Assembly (NCBI GenBank): GCA_020852275.1
Contig: JADZBE010000034.1
Coordinates: 62,001-126,000, forward strand
From: Phycisphaerales bacterium
GTDB taxonomy: Bacteria > Planctomycetota > Phycisphaerae > UBA1845
DNA: 64,000 bases
Direction of reading: 5' to 3'
The notes beneath the pieces are model-generated. The model saw only the letters and a list, made by a program, of their open reading frames with translations, searched no databases and was not told the DNA's origin. A program made the translations under genes and the position numbers. The first letter of the stretch is position 1. Every line of letters starts with the position of its first letter. Shown in pieces: positions 1 to 8,627 of this stretch.

Positions 1-286
1 CGCCGGGATCCGGCTTGGGGTAGTACGGGAGGCAGGGATGTTCGTGCTCCTGCTGTCGCCACTGGGGCACGGCCCGAGCATCGCGGCGGCGGGCGAACGT
101 GGTGCGCACCTGATCCAGCGTGTACCCGCGCATGGGCAGCGACACGCGGACCGCCATCTCCACGGCCACCGCGAGCGCCAGCCAGATGCCGAGGGCGAAG
201 CAGAGCCTGCGGCCTCGGGGCCATCGCACGGGCGTTGAGGCAGTCTCAAATGGAGGAAATGGTCGGGTCAGGAGCAGCGCATCCAT
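1..286 (-). CDS. Membrane-anchored protein, N-terminal part (truncated by window edge)
   Basis: A minus-strand frame opens at ATG 286 and stays open to the window edge. About 95 N-terminal residues are visible and the stop lies outside, so the ORF track does not list it. The protein begins with a short Arg/Pro-rich head, then one hydrophobic stretch at roughly residues 28-48 (LCFALGIWLALAVAVEMA), then a polar part containing GYTLDQVRTTFARRD. This suggests a single-pass or signal-anchored protein with an extracytoplasmic domain. I do not recognise the family. A GTG about 20 codons in is an alternative start. Third-position GC looks coding-like, but no good ribosome site is visible. Confidence 0.5.
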   Translation of the reverse strand, partial: MDALLLTRPFPPFETASTPVRWPRGRRLCFALGIWLALAVAVEMAVRVSLPMRGYTLDQVRTTFARRRDARAVPQWRQQEHEHPCLPYYPKPDPG

Positions 287-523
287 GCGAAATTGCAGCC
301 TCGGCACAGAAAGAATCGAGTGCTTGATCGGCGTGACGGCGCGCGGGCATTAGCAAGCCGGAGGGGGTCCAGCGCGCAATCTTGTTCATTCGCGCCGCCG
401 CGCGTCGAGGGTGGCGGGAAGTCGGACAGCAATCGCGCCGGATCGGCAACTTCTGCCGGCGCCCAAGCCTTCGCCGGCGCCTGACAGTCCGTGGTGGTAC
501 TCGAAACCGGGCTTGGGGACCGT

Positions 524-622
524 TCCCCCCGCGCCGGCGGGGCTGCAGTCCGCTCCAGAAATCCGCTGGTTTCGCGCTTTGTCCGAAGGTACGGTCCGGG
601 TTCCCGCCTGCGCGGGAATGAC
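524..622. repeat. Interspersed palindromic repeat (CCCGCCTGCGCGGGAATGA family), two halves
   Basis: The arms CCCCCGCGCCGGCGGGG (about 524-541) and TTCCCGCCTGCGCGGGAATG (about 601-620) are palindromic and lie about 60 bases apart. The same pair, in the same or opposite order, recurs near 4.9, 22.7-23.1 and 24.85-24.96 kb. The translated forms (SRAGGNP, VIPAKAGIQ) are well-known signatures of intergenic repeats in many proteobacterial and planctomycete genomes. It lies in the gap beside the cystathionine enzyme gene, so it could act as an RNA hairpin or simply be a dispersed mobile palindrome. Confidence 0.7.
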
Positions 623-647
623 GAGTGCCGCCATTCACCACGGTCCG

Positions 648-1808
648 CTAGGCCTTCGCCAGCGCCTGTTCAACATCAGCGATCAGATCGTCCGCATGCT
701 CGATGCCCACGGAAAGACGCACCAATCCGTCGGTGATGCCGCGGCCTTCGCGGATCTCCTTGGGGATCGAGCCGTGGGTCATGGAGGCCGGGTGGCAGCA
801 GAGAGACTCGACGCCTCCAAGCGACTCGGCCAGGGAGAAAACGCGCAGGCTTGAGCAGAATCGCTTCGTCGCCTCCCAGCCTTCCTTGAGTACGATCGTC
901 ACCATGCCGCCGCCGCCGCACATCTGCCGCTTCGCCACTGCGTGATCGGGGTGGCTTTCAAGAAACGGATACAGTACGCGGGAGAGCTTCTTGTGGTTGC
1001 GGAAATGCTCCGCCAGTTTTAGTGCGTTGGCGCAGTGGCGCTCCATGCGGAGGGCGAGGGTCTTCAGGCCCCGCTGCTGAAGGAAGCAATCAAAAGGCCC
1101 CGGCACGCCGCCCAGCGAATTCTGAAGAAACGCGATCCGCTCCTGCAGCGACTTGTCGCGCATGACGATCGCGCCGCCGACGACGTCGCTGTGGCCGCCG
1201 ATGTACTTCGTTGTCGAGTGCAGCACGTAGTCCGCGCCGAGCGAAATGGGAAGTTGCAGGACGGGCGTGGCGAAGGTGTTGTCCACGCAGACCCGCGCGC
1301 CGGCGTCATGAGCGACCTTGGAGATCGCGGCGATGTCCAGCACGCGCAGCAGCGGGTTCGTCGGCGACTCCAGCCACACGAGCCGGGTCTGCCCGTCGAT
1401 CAGTTTGGCGAAGGCCGCCGGAGACGTGTCCTCGGTGAAGACGGGCACGACGCCGAACGTCTCGAAGACGCGCTTCATCAAGCGAAACGTGCCGCCGTAC
1501 ACGTCCGCGTAGGCCAACACCTTTTCACCGGGCTTGAGCGTCGCCAGCAGGGCCGTCGTGCCCGCGCAGCCGGAGGAAAAGCACGCGCACGCCGCTCCGC
1601 CTTCCAGCGAGCACAGCGCGTCCTCCAGCATGACGCGCGAAGGATTCCGTGTGCGCGAGTAGTCGTAACCCTTATGCTCGCCCGGAGAGGATTGGGTGTA
1701 CGTGCTCGTGGCGTAGATGGGCGGGACGGTGGCGCCGGTGGTGGGGTCCGGCTCCTGCCCGACGTGAATGGCGCGGGTGGCGAAGTGCATGGCATCGAAA
1801 CGGGTCAC
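648..1808 (-). CDS. Cystathionine gamma-synthase / gamma-lyase family PLP enzyme
   Basis: This is a 386-residue cytoplasmic PLP-dependent transsulfuration enzyme of the Cys/Met metabolism family. The PLP lysine lies in HSTTKYIGGHSD, and the conserved AESLGGVES and THGSIP segments near the C terminus fit the cystathionine gamma-synthase/gamma-lyase branch. The start is the GTG at 1808, because AAGGAG lies 7 bases upstream. The track ORF extends 77 codons further with Arg-rich sequence that looks noncoding. The family converts O-acyl-homoserine plus cysteine to cystathionine, or cleaves cystathionine. Sequence alone does not separate the two activities, so metB or mccB-like naming would be a guess. 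It appears to be monocistronic. Confidence 0.92.
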   Translation of the reverse strand: MTRFDAMHFATRAIHVGQEPDPTTGATVPPIYATSTYTQSSPGEHKGYDYSRTRNPSRVMLEDALCSLEGGAACACFSSGCAGTTALLATLKPGEKVLAYADVYGGTFRLMKRVFETFGVVPVFTEDTSPAAFAKLIDGQTRLVWLESPTNPLLRVLDIAAISKVAHDAGARVCVDNTFATPVLQLPISLGADYVLHSTTKYIGGHSDVVGGAIVMRDKSLQERIAFLQNSLGGVPGPFDCFLQQRGLKTLALRMERHCANALKLAEHFRNHKKLSRVLYPFLESHPDHAVAKRQMCGGGGMVTIVLKEGWEATKRFCSSLRVFSLAESLGGVESLCCHPASMTHGSIPKEIREGRGITDGLVRLSVGIEHADDLIADVEQALAKA

Positions 1809-2160
1809 GAGATTCTCCTTGGAACGAGTGGCGGTGCAGCGCAGCGGCGCGACGTGCACCGTCCTGCCTGCCGCGTGCCGGCCACGCCGGCGGCGCTTGG
1901 GGATTCTACGGATGTGCTGGAACCTCATCCACTTGTCTGAACACGCGCAGGGCGGGCGATGTCCGTCGAGTTTCCGTGCCCGTGAGGGGAGGACCCGTCG
2001 GGTAGCGCCGCAGCATCCCGAGGGCTGCGCGGGGGGCATTCACGTGGATCCCTTCCGGGGTCAAATCAAGCTTCAGGCGGCTTGCTTGGAGGGCGGGCAG
2101 CTCCTATGCTTGCATGGAGGGCTCGCGCTAGCGAAGTGGACCCGATTGGAGCAAGGCGAC
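1809..2160. other. Intergenic gap with a dispersed repeat (about 1995-2064)
   Basis: No credible gene lies here. The stretch at about 2010-2064, which contains GGCATTCACGTGGATCCC followed by TTCCGGGGTC, is closely matched by sequence near 11025-11076 (GGCATTCACGT, then CCCCTTCCGGG). It is therefore a copy of a dispersed element shared with the 10.5-11.4 kb gap. The remainder is GC-rich with no recognisable promoter. Confidence 0.5.
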
Positions 2161-2877
2161 GTGGACTGTTATCAAACGCCGGACAGGCCGTGGACAGGTT
2201 CCAGAAAGCGTTGCTCCGCACGCGAGGGCGAGAGGGTCAGGTTCGCGCGGGCCCTTCGGTTTGTCATTCCAACGGCGCTGCTGCTGGCGACCGGATGCAA
2301 TCTCCTGCTCCCCGCGGCGTTTGTCGGCGACCATCGCAAGAAGGTGCTGGCCGAATTCGACAAGCTTCCGCGGACGCGCACGGCCGTGCTGGTCTGGGCA
2401 CGGGCGGAGACGCGCTTCGACTATCCGCAGATTCAGTTCGAGCTGTCGAGCTACATCACGGAGATGCTCGGCGCGAAGCTCAACGAGGGCGAGTCGCGGC
2501 TGGACCTCGTCGATCCGCGCGACCTTGCTGATTTCCTGCAGCGCGAACCGTCCGCCGCCAATTCACCCGGCAAGGTCGGCAAGCAGTTCAACGCAGACTA
2601 CGTCGTGTTCGTCGAGCTGAGCCGGTTTCAGATCCGCGACGCGGACTCGCCCCAGCTCTTGCGCCCCCGCGTCGAGGCGGGCGTGTCCGTGCACGACATG
2701 CGCGCCGACCCGGACCGCACGTCGCGCTATGAGTTGACGCCGGTGACGACGAGCTACGACGAAGGGCGCCCGGTCCTCCTGACGGGGACCAACGCGCAGG
2801 GCGTCCGCGTGGAAACGTACCGCATCTTCGCCGAGCAGGTGGCCAGGAAGTTCTATGACCACACGGTCGAGCTGTAG
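2161..2877 (+). CDS. Predicted lipoprotein, first of a related pair
   Basis: The coding core is clear from RFARALRFVIPTALLLATGC, a hydrophobic segment ending in a lipobox, so the protein is probably acylated and exported. The rest, about 190 residues, is a mixed alpha/beta domain with FNADYVVFVELSRFQIRD. The start is uncertain. No ATG precedes the lipobox closely, and GTG 2161 gives a signal of about 40 residues, longer than usual. The next gene has a similar plan (lipobox, then a domain with 'ADQVLWIEVQDF' and a C-terminal ARHFYEY similar to ARKFYDH here), so the two look like diverged paralogues. Function is unknown. The 5' overlap with repeat DNA explains the long track ORF. Confidence 0.72.
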   Translation: MDCYQTPDRPWTGSRKRCSAREGERVRFARALRFVIPTALLLATGCNLLLPAAFVGDHRKKVLAEFDKLPRTRTAVLVWARAETRFDYPQIQFELSSYITEMLGAKLNEGESRLDLVDPRDLADFLQREPSAANSPGKVGKQFNADYVVFVELSRFQIRDADSPQLLRPRVEAGVSVHDMRADPDRTSRYELTPVTTSYDEGRPVLLTGTNAQGVRVETYRIFAEQVARKFYDHTVEL

Positions 2878-2998
2878 TCCGACACGCGGCGCCGCCGACG
2901 GCAAGCTCATCAGCGGTTCGCCGGGGGAAAACACCTCGGTGCGTCTGGAAGCGGTTGCCGTAACGCGAGGAATCCCCGGTGCGCGAGCAGCGCTCTCG

Positions 2999-3691
2999 AT
3001 GCCAGTCCGCCCGGTCAGACGAAGCCGCGCCCCGCGCCGCGCCCGGCTGCCGCTCCTCATCCCCCTGATCCTGGCTCTGCTGACCGGCTGCGGCTACTCC
3101 GGCGGCAAGCTCCTTTTCGCCTCGGGGCTGTTTGCCAACAAGAAGGTCAAACCCGACTTCGTGCTCACGACGGGACCGATCCTGGTGCTGGTGGATGATC
3201 CCAAGGAAGTTGTGGACTGGCCGATCTTCAAACGCCTGCTGATGGATGACGTGTCGCAGGAGCTTCTGCGACACAAGGCCGCTGAGAAGATCATCCCGCC
3301 GGAGACGTTGCAGTCCGTGCAGCAGACGGAGGCGGATTTCGCGCGCCGCGGCTGCCGGGAAATCGGCGAGTTGTGCGGCGCCGATCAGGTGCTGTGGATC
3401 GAGGTCCAGGACTTCCTCGCCAAGCAGGATGTCGAGGACGTCGCCGAGGCCGCCTACGCGCTCGTGACGGTGCGCGTGATCGACGTTCACGCGGAGAACA
3501 AGTGGCGCGTGCGGGTCTGGCCCGACAATCCACAGGGTCAGGTGATCAGCGCCAAGCTCACCGCGTCGACCGTGCAGCGCGCGGGTGAGCGCGACGCGAT
3601 CGCCAAGGATATTTCGGTGTCCCTGTCGCGGAAGATCGCGCGGCATTTCTACGAGTACCGCCCGGCCGATTTCGAGGGTGAGGATGAATGA
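2999..3691 (+). CDS. Predicted lipoprotein, second of the pair
   Basis: From ATG 2999 this is 230 residues. A basic N terminus (RPVRRSRAPRRARLP) is followed by LLIPLILALLTGC, a lipoprotein signal with Cys about residue 30. The mature domain carries GPILVLVDDPKEVVDWP and CGADQVLWIEVQDFLAKQ, then a beta-rich part and ISRKIARHFYEY-like C terminus. It resembles the preceding lipoprotein in order and spacing of these motifs. Its stop overlaps the start of the glycosyltransferase (ATGA), so the genes are translationally coupled. This hints at an envelope or exopolysaccharide-related role, which is inference. The track ORF starts 48 codons earlier inside the previous gene and is less likely. Confidence 0.78.
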   Translation: MPVRPVRRSRAPRRARLPLLIPLILALLTGCGYSGGKLLFASGLFANKKVKPDFVLTTGPILVLVDDPKEVVDWPIFKRLLMDDVSQELLRHKAAEKIIPPETLQSVQQTEADFARRGCREIGELCGADQVLWIEVQDFLAKQDVEDVAEAAYALVTVRVIDVHAENKWRVRVWPDNPQGQVISAKLTASTVQRAGERDAIAKDISVSLSRKIARHFYEYRPADFEGEDE

Positions 3692-4818
3692 CGCGCCTGT
3701 GTCACCTGGTGGATGACGGGTGCGGCTGGGACGGGCGGATCGCGCTGGGCGCGCTGCTTGAGCGCGTTCCCTCCGCGCGGTGGAGCCAGGGCGTCGGCGT
3801 CGTCTCCCGGGACGCCAGTTGCCCGGCAGCGGTGGGGGAGGGGGTCGATGCGACGCGCTTCGGCGGTCTGTTCAACAGTCCCGTCCTGACCGCCCCGCGC
3901 GTGTCTCGCTGGCTCGGCGATCAGTCGGCAGAGCTGATCCACGCATGGGGCGCACGGGCGCTGCACACGGCGGGCCTGGTGGCGGAGGGTCACCCGCTCG
4001 TCTGGAGCTGTTTCGATCCGGCGCTGGACGCGCGAAGCGTCAAGGCGCTAAGGCTCTTCTGCCGGCGCGGTCCGACGGGCGTGGTGTGCGGCGGCGAGCG
4101 CGTCCGACGGAGGCTTGTGGAACAGGGCGTTCCGGCCGAAACCTGCGTGGTCATCCGCCCGCCCGTGGACTTTGCACGCATCAACTCGCTGCGGCGGGGG
4201 CGCGATGAACTGCGGGCACGGCTCGGTCTGCAGCGCGAGGACCGCGTCGTCTTGATACCCGGGCTCAAAGCGGATCAGACCCTGTGCGACGGCGTCTGGG
4301 CGCTTCTCGTGCACGGGCTGATCGATCATCGCCTGCGCGGCGTCGTGCTCACCGAGGGACCGGACCATCCAATGCTCCGCCATCTGGTCGAAACTTCCTA
4401 CCGGCCGGAAACCATCGTGTTCGCGCCGTCCGAGGTTCCCTCCGAGGCGATCTTGTGCGCCGCCGACGTGCTTTTCCTTCCCGACGACGGAGACTTTTCG
4501 ACGGCGTGCGTGGCGTGGGCCATGGCCGCCGGGGTGCTCGTCGTCGCCGCCGCCGGGTATTGCATCGCCGAGATCATCGCTCACAAGCACAACGGGCTGC
4601 TGTACAAGCGGAACGCCGAGGCCGGTGTGATCGTCGCAATTGCGGAATGCCTGAATGAGACCGTGTCCGTCCCGCGCATCCTCGAGATCGCACGGGGGCA
4701 GGCCTACGAAGTCTTCGGGCTGAAGAGCTTCGTCGATCTTCACCTTCGCCTCTACGACAACCTGCGGGCGGGCCGGGCGATCGCCGACGGAATCGCCGAC
4801 ACGGCCGTGGTTGCGTAA
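3688..4818 (+). CDS. GT4-like glycosyltransferase
   Basis: This is a 376-residue soluble protein with the layout of a GT-B fold glycosyltransferase. The N-terminal half has ELIHAWGARALHTAGL and the C-terminal half has the nucleotide-sugar domain. ADVLFLPDDGDFSTACVAWAMAAG matches the usual 'sly ADxxxxPS..EgfgLvxlEAMAcG' region, although the typical EX7E glutamates are not clear, so it is a divergent member. It is coupled by an ATGA overlap to the upstream lipoprotein gene. It probably transfers a sugar to an envelope glycan or glycolipid; donor and acceptor are unknown. Confidence 0.75.
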   Translation: MTRLCHLVDDGCGWDGRIALGALLERVPSARWSQGVGVVSRDASCPAAVGEGVDATRFGGLFNSPVLTAPRVSRWLGDQSAELIHAWGARALHTAGLVAEGHPLVWSCFDPALDARSVKALRLFCRRGPTGVVCGGERVRRRLVEQGVPAETCVVIRPPVDFARINSLRRGRDELRARLGLQREDRVVLIPGLKADQTLCDGVWALLVHGLIDHRLRGVVLTEGPDHPMLRHLVETSYRPETIVFAPSEVPSEAILCAADVLFLPDDGDFSTACVAWAMAAGVLVVAAAGYCIAEIIAHKHNGLLYKRNAEAGVIVAIAECLNETVSVPRILEIARGQAYEVFGLKSFVDLHLRLYDNLRAGRAIADGIADTAVVA

Positions 4819-5273
4819 CGGCCCGTGGCGAGGAAGAAGCGAACGGTCAACAGATCTTGGCAGCACGCGGAACCGTGCGGTGGAATTGTGACCCCCGCGC
4901 AGGCGGGGGTCCAGGGCGCATCGGCAGACCGCTGGATTCCCGCCTGCGCGGGAATGAGGGGATTGGATTCCCGCCTTCGCGGGAATGACAAGCTTCACCG
5001 TCCCACCGGGTCCGCTGCCTCGGACTCGTGCCACCCATCGGCGAGCTGGATAATGCTCAAGGATTCACCCCATTCGACCGATATTGGCATAGACGGATGC
5101 CGTCGGCATGAAGGGGCGCATCTTGGCGCGATCATCGCCCTGTTCGTTTCGACAAGGGGTTGCACCGCCCTGCCCATCGGTCATCGACAACCGGCTCTCG
5201 AAAGCTCGGCGACCGCTGACCGCACGCCAGAGCCGGTGAAGAGGCTTGTTTTCTCATTCCAGGGGAGACGATC
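4819..5273. repeat. Gap with three copies of the CCCGCC(T/TT)CGCGGGAATGA repeat
   Basis: No gene is seen. The gap holds a palindrome ACCCCCGCGCAGGCGGGGGT (4891-4910), then CTGGATTCCCGCCTGCGCGG (from 4932) and GGATTCCCGCCTTCGCGGG (from 4965), in tandem. These are members of the repeat family also found near 0.6, 22.7-23.1 and 24.9 kb. The part from 4995 to 5240 shows no further structure. It contains the likely promoter region of the small secreted protein at 5274. Confidence 0.75.
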
Positions 5274-5465
5274 ATGAAGACGCGCAGCAAGTTCAAGTCA
5301 CTGGTGATGTCGGCCGGATTCGGCTGGGTTGCCACGGGCGGGTGCCTGCCGGACAACTTCTACTCCGATCTGTGGGCCGGACTCATCAGCAGCGCCGTGC
5401 TCACCACGGCCGACACGGTGATCATCAGCCAGCTCGTGGAGACCGTGGACGGCGACGCGGGGTAG
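5274..5465 (+). CDS. Small exported protein with CLPDNF motif
   Basis: This is a 63-residue protein with a good ribosome site (GGGGAG 8 bases before ATG). A basic N terminus and hydrophobic stretch lead to GGCLPDNFYSDLWAG, followed by a Thr/Val/Ile-rich C-terminal segment. Small proteins with a GCLPDNF(W/Y) motif just after the signal are, as I recall, widespread and uncharacterised in Planctomycetes. The Cys could be a lipidation site. It sits 52 bases before an outer-membrane barrel gene on the same strand, so co-expression is plausible. Confidence 0.7.
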   Translation: MKTRSKFKSLVMSAGFGWVATGGCLPDNFYSDLWAGLISSAVLTTADTVIISQLVETVDGDAG

Positions 5466-5517
5466 TCGGACGGCGCGGCGCGGAGTCCTGCGCGCACATC
5501 GCGAAGGGAGACCCACG

Positions 5518-6567
5518 ATGCGAAAGTGGATGATCGGATCAGGGTTCGCCCCCGGGATCGCGCTGGTCGTCGCCATGATGGGGGCGCCGTCGCGCGTCAT
5601 CGCAGACGACTGGGGCATGAGCCTTGCGCCCCGCGGCGGCGACGCCGTTGAAGCTTCGCAGGATGCCGGCGGCGCCGCCGCCGCAACGCAACCGCCGACC
5701 AGCGAGACGGTCGTGGAAGAGAAAACGACGGTGACGACCACGGCGGAGCCGGCCTCTCCGCTGTCGTTCGGACTGACGTACGCGATCTACACCGATTACA
5801 TCTTCCGCGGCGCGAATTTCTCCGAGTATCCGGGAGAGGGACGCGAGAAGCTCAACCATCAGTTGAGCCTGGACGTGGGCGTGGACGTGGGCCTGCTCTT
5901 CGGCGAGGGGTCGGGCACGTGGGGCACGTTCAGCTTCAACACGTGGTTTGAATGGTTCGCGGCCCAGAAGCGCCTCGACCCGATCCAAGGCGGGCATAAC
6001 CTGCAAGAAGTGGACTACAACCTCAGTTGGTCCTACGAGGTGGCCTCCCTGGCGACGACTTTCAGCCTCGGCTACTCGTTCTGGACGTTCCCGAACGCCA
6101 AGTCCGTCAATTCAATGGAATGGAACGCCGGGCTTGAGCACAACGACGCGTGGATGTGGAAGTGGCTGTGGGCGGACAATGAAGACGGCGTGCTCAATCC
6201 GTTCTTCAAGTTCTATCACGACGTGGATCAGCTCGCCGGCGCAAGCTGGATGGAGTGCGGATTCAGCCACGACTTCGCCGTGTGCGAGAATGTGACCGTC
6301 AGCCCCGGCATCACCTTCGCCATCGACCACCGCTACCTCGACCGCATGGTGGCCACGGGCTTCACCGGCTCGACGCGGCTCGCCTACATCCAATACGGAC
6401 TCAACATCGGGTATGATTTGTCCAGCGCGCTGAGCCTGCCGGAAAACCTCGGCTCCGTCGTATTGTCCGGCTTCCTGTACTTCAACGATGCGGTCGGGCA
6501 TCCGGAGAACAGCCAGACGATCCAGGACGAGTTCTTCGGCGGCATGTCCCTCGGCTGGTCGTTCTGA
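5518..6567 (+). CDS. Outer-membrane beta-barrel protein
   Basis: This is a 349-residue protein with a signal peptide (MRKWMIGSGFAPGIALVVAMMGAPSRVIA, cleaved about residue 30) and a strong ribosome site (GAAGGGAG). A low-complexity Thr/Glu linker (about residues 60-78) precedes alternating amphipathic strands such as LSFGLTYAIYTDYIFRG, YNLSWSYEVASL and LSFSLGYSFWTF. The chain ends in GWSF, a terminal aromatic typical of BAM-assembled barrels. The pattern suggests a 10-14 strand porin-like or channel protein; substrate is unknown. It lies directly downstream of the small CLPDNF protein. Confidence 0.8.
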   Translation: MRKWMIGSGFAPGIALVVAMMGAPSRVIADDWGMSLAPRGGDAVEASQDAGGAAAATQPPTSETVVEEKTTVTTTAEPASPLSFGLTYAIYTDYIFRGANFSEYPGEGREKLNHQLSLDVGVDVGLLFGEGSGTWGTFSFNTWFEWFAAQKRLDPIQGGHNLQEVDYNLSWSYEVASLATTFSLGYSFWTFPNAKSVNSMEWNAGLEHNDAWMWKWLWADNEDGVLNPFFKFYHDVDQLAGASWMECGFSHDFAVCENVTVSPGITFAIDHRYLDRMVATGFTGSTRLAYIQYGLNIGYDLSSALSLPENLGSVVLSGFLYFNDAVGHPENSQTIQDEFFGGMSLGWSF

Positions 6568-6698
6568 GCAAGCGACCGGCTTGCGCGACATGCGTGTCGT
6601 GCCGGTTGGCGACCTTTTGACGCAAACCGGGCTGCGACCGGCGGTCTGCCGCCCCCGCGAAACTACATCCGGGCATCGCCGCAGCGCGGATTTCGCGC

Positions 6699-6893
6699 TC
6701 ATGAACGGTCGTACTCCCGGCCACCTTTGGACGTTCGGTGACTCGTCAGTCCCTCCGCGTGGTCATCCGTCCGCTCCGCGGAACACGTCAGCGCCATGGA
6801 CTCGGTCTTTGCCGCCGACTGGCAGCCCGACTCCATCAACGCCACCACGCCCACCAGCATCCCCATCATCAGGCTCATTGCCCGCTTCATCAC
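6699..6893 (-). CDS. Possible small lipoprotein
   Basis: This 64-codon minus-strand frame begins GTG-ATG with GGAG 5-8 bases upstream. It encodes MKRAMSLMMGMLVGVVALMESGC, a textbook lipoprotein signal with Cys at about residue 24, followed by about 40 polar residues. The signal quality and ribosome site support a real gene, while its short low-complexity tail argues for caution. It is the only coding candidate in the 485-base gap between the barrel gene and the GT39 gene (6568-7052), which otherwise shows nothing. Confidence 0.45.
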   Translation of the reverse strand: MMKRAMSLMMGMLVGVVALMESGCQSAAKTESMALTCSAERTDDHAEGLTSHRTSKGGREYDRS

Positions 6894-7052
6894 GCCATCT
6901 CCACAATAAATGCAAACGTCCCCATGCGTTGCCCTTTGGATGCCCGGCGTCGGGAGATCCTCCCCCGAGGCGTGTCGCCGCGGCGCAGGTCAGAGCGCCC
7001 GTCGCGCCTTATCGACCCGCGGTCGGCGGTGTCCGATAAGCCATGAAGCACC

Positions 7053-8627
7053 ATGACAAGTTCCGCCACACCGCTTCGATTGAGTCTGGAGAGGTTCCCT
7101 GCCCAACGCTGTGATGCCCGCGCCACAACGGCGGGTACGATCCACTGCGCGCTCGTGGCCGTTTTCCTGTTTGCCGCAGTGTTGCGGCTTGTTGGATTGG
7201 GGGAGGGGAGCCTGACACACGACGAGGCTTGGCGCGCGAATTTCGCCGACCACGGCGGCGTGGCCGAGCGGGCGCGCCTGCCGTTGCTGCAATGGGTGGT
7301 GCTTTGGGCGTTGCAAAGCGGCGTTGGCAGGAGCGAGACCGTGCTACGCCTGCCCAGCGCGCTGTGCGGACTGGCGGGTGTCGTGCTGATCTGGCGCGTG
7401 GCTCAACTGCGGCTGGGCAACGGCGCCGCGCTTGCGGCTGCTGCCTACGTCGCGTTCCACTACGAAGCCGTGACGTTCTCCCGCGTGATCAAGGAATTCG
7501 CGTGGGAGATGCCAATGGCGGTGGGACTTCTGGGCCTCGGCGCCTGGGCCTATGACAGGCCGACTTCGCGGCGCACGCGGATATTCCTTGCAGGGGTCCT
7601 GTGCGGACTGGCCGCAGGTTTTACGCCCATCTTCGTCGGGGGGGCGTGCCTCGCACTGCTGGCATTTCGGCGATGGCGCAGCAAGGACCGAGAAGCCTGT
7701 TCCCGGCGCGATCTGTGGATCGGCTGCGGTTTCGTCGCGATCGCAACCAGCGCCTGGTATCTCTGGCATCGCAGCTCGCCTCACTACGGCGCGGTGATCT
7801 ACCACCTGCAAACGGGGTACGACGTCTGGCCGAAGAGCTGGTCGCCCGGCGTCTTGGCGGCATGGGCGGCGCGATCAACATGGGAGCTGGCGCGGCTCGC
7901 GGCGGGCACGGCGGCGATGTGGGATCCGCTGGGCACGATCGTGACGACGCTCTTCGTGCTGACCGCTGCCGTGGGTGCATGGCACATGAAGCGGCGGTGG
8001 CGCGTCGGATGGCTGGTGATGCTCGTCGTCTGGGTCATGCTCGTGGCGGGCGGAATCAGCCGGCAGTGGCCCTACGGCTCGTTTCCCAGCAACCTGTTCA
8101 TGGTGGCGCTCCTCGCGCCGTGCGTCGGGGCCGGAGCGGCGCTGATGTGGCGGAAGATCGAAGCTTGGCCCGCTCGCGCGGCGATCGTGGTGCTGCTGTT
8201 CGCGCTGCCGGCGCTGCGATGCGCGAAAGTCGCGGCGGGCATGACGCCGCTGGGCGAGCATCTGCGACCCGTGATTCAAGAGATGCGTGCGAACCTCGAA
8301 CCGGGGGATACGCTCTTTGTCTATTACGCCACGGACGACGCGTTCGAGTTCTACTGGCCCCATCCGCCGGCGGGCACCCTCGTCGAGCCGCGCAGCGACC
8401 GCGGCCGGGGCGACCTGTTCGAGGCAAGTTTCACCGGACTGCTCTCGCGGCACGCGCGCGTCTGGCTGCTGATGACGCACGCCTACGGCGATGAGCGGTC
8501 GGAATGGTCCAGCCGTGCCGCCGCGCATGGCGACGTCGTGCATCACTTCTCGACCGGGACGGCGGACGCATGGTGCATCGCCGGCGCGGATCGCCTCAAC
8601 CCGTCCCCCGCACTGCCTCAGCCATAG
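7053..8627 (+). CDS. GT39/ArnT-like membrane glycosyltransferase
   Basis: This is a 524-residue polytopic protein with about 10-12 membrane helices. After TM1 comes GEGSLTHDEAWRANFA, the Asp-Glu pair in the first periplasmic loop typical of dolichyl-phosphate-mannose mannosyltransferase/ArnT (GT-C) enzymes. The soluble C-terminal part has PGDTLFVYYATDDAFEFYW. Such enzymes transfer a sugar from a polyprenyl-phosphate donor on the outer face of the inner membrane. A second protein of the same plan lies at 31789. The 3' end overlaps the convergent hemL gene by 32 bases. Confidence 0.82.
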   Translation: MTSSATPLRLSLERFPAQRCDARATTAGTIHCALVAVFLFAAVLRLVGLGEGSLTHDEAWRANFADHGGVAERARLPLLQWVVLWALQSGVGRSETVLRLPSALCGLAGVVLIWRVAQLRLGNGAALAAAAYVAFHYEAVTFSRVIKEFAWEMPMAVGLLGLGAWAYDRPTSRRTRIFLAGVLCGLAAGFTPIFVGGACLALLAFRRWRSKDREACSRRDLWIGCGFVAIATSAWYLWHRSSPHYGAVIYHLQTGYDVWPKSWSPGVLAAWAARSTWELARLAAGTAAMWDPLGTIVTTLFVLTAAVGAWHMKRRWRVGWLVMLVVWVMLVAGGISRQWPYGSFPSNLFMVALLAPCVGAGAALMWRKIEAWPARAAIVVLLFALPALRCAKVAAGMTPLGEHLRPVIQEMRANLEPGDTLFVYYATDDAFEFYWPHPPAGTLVEPRSDRGRGDLFEASFTGLLSRHARVWLLMTHAYGDERSEWSSRAAAHGDVVHHFSTGTADAWCIAGADRLNPSPALPQP

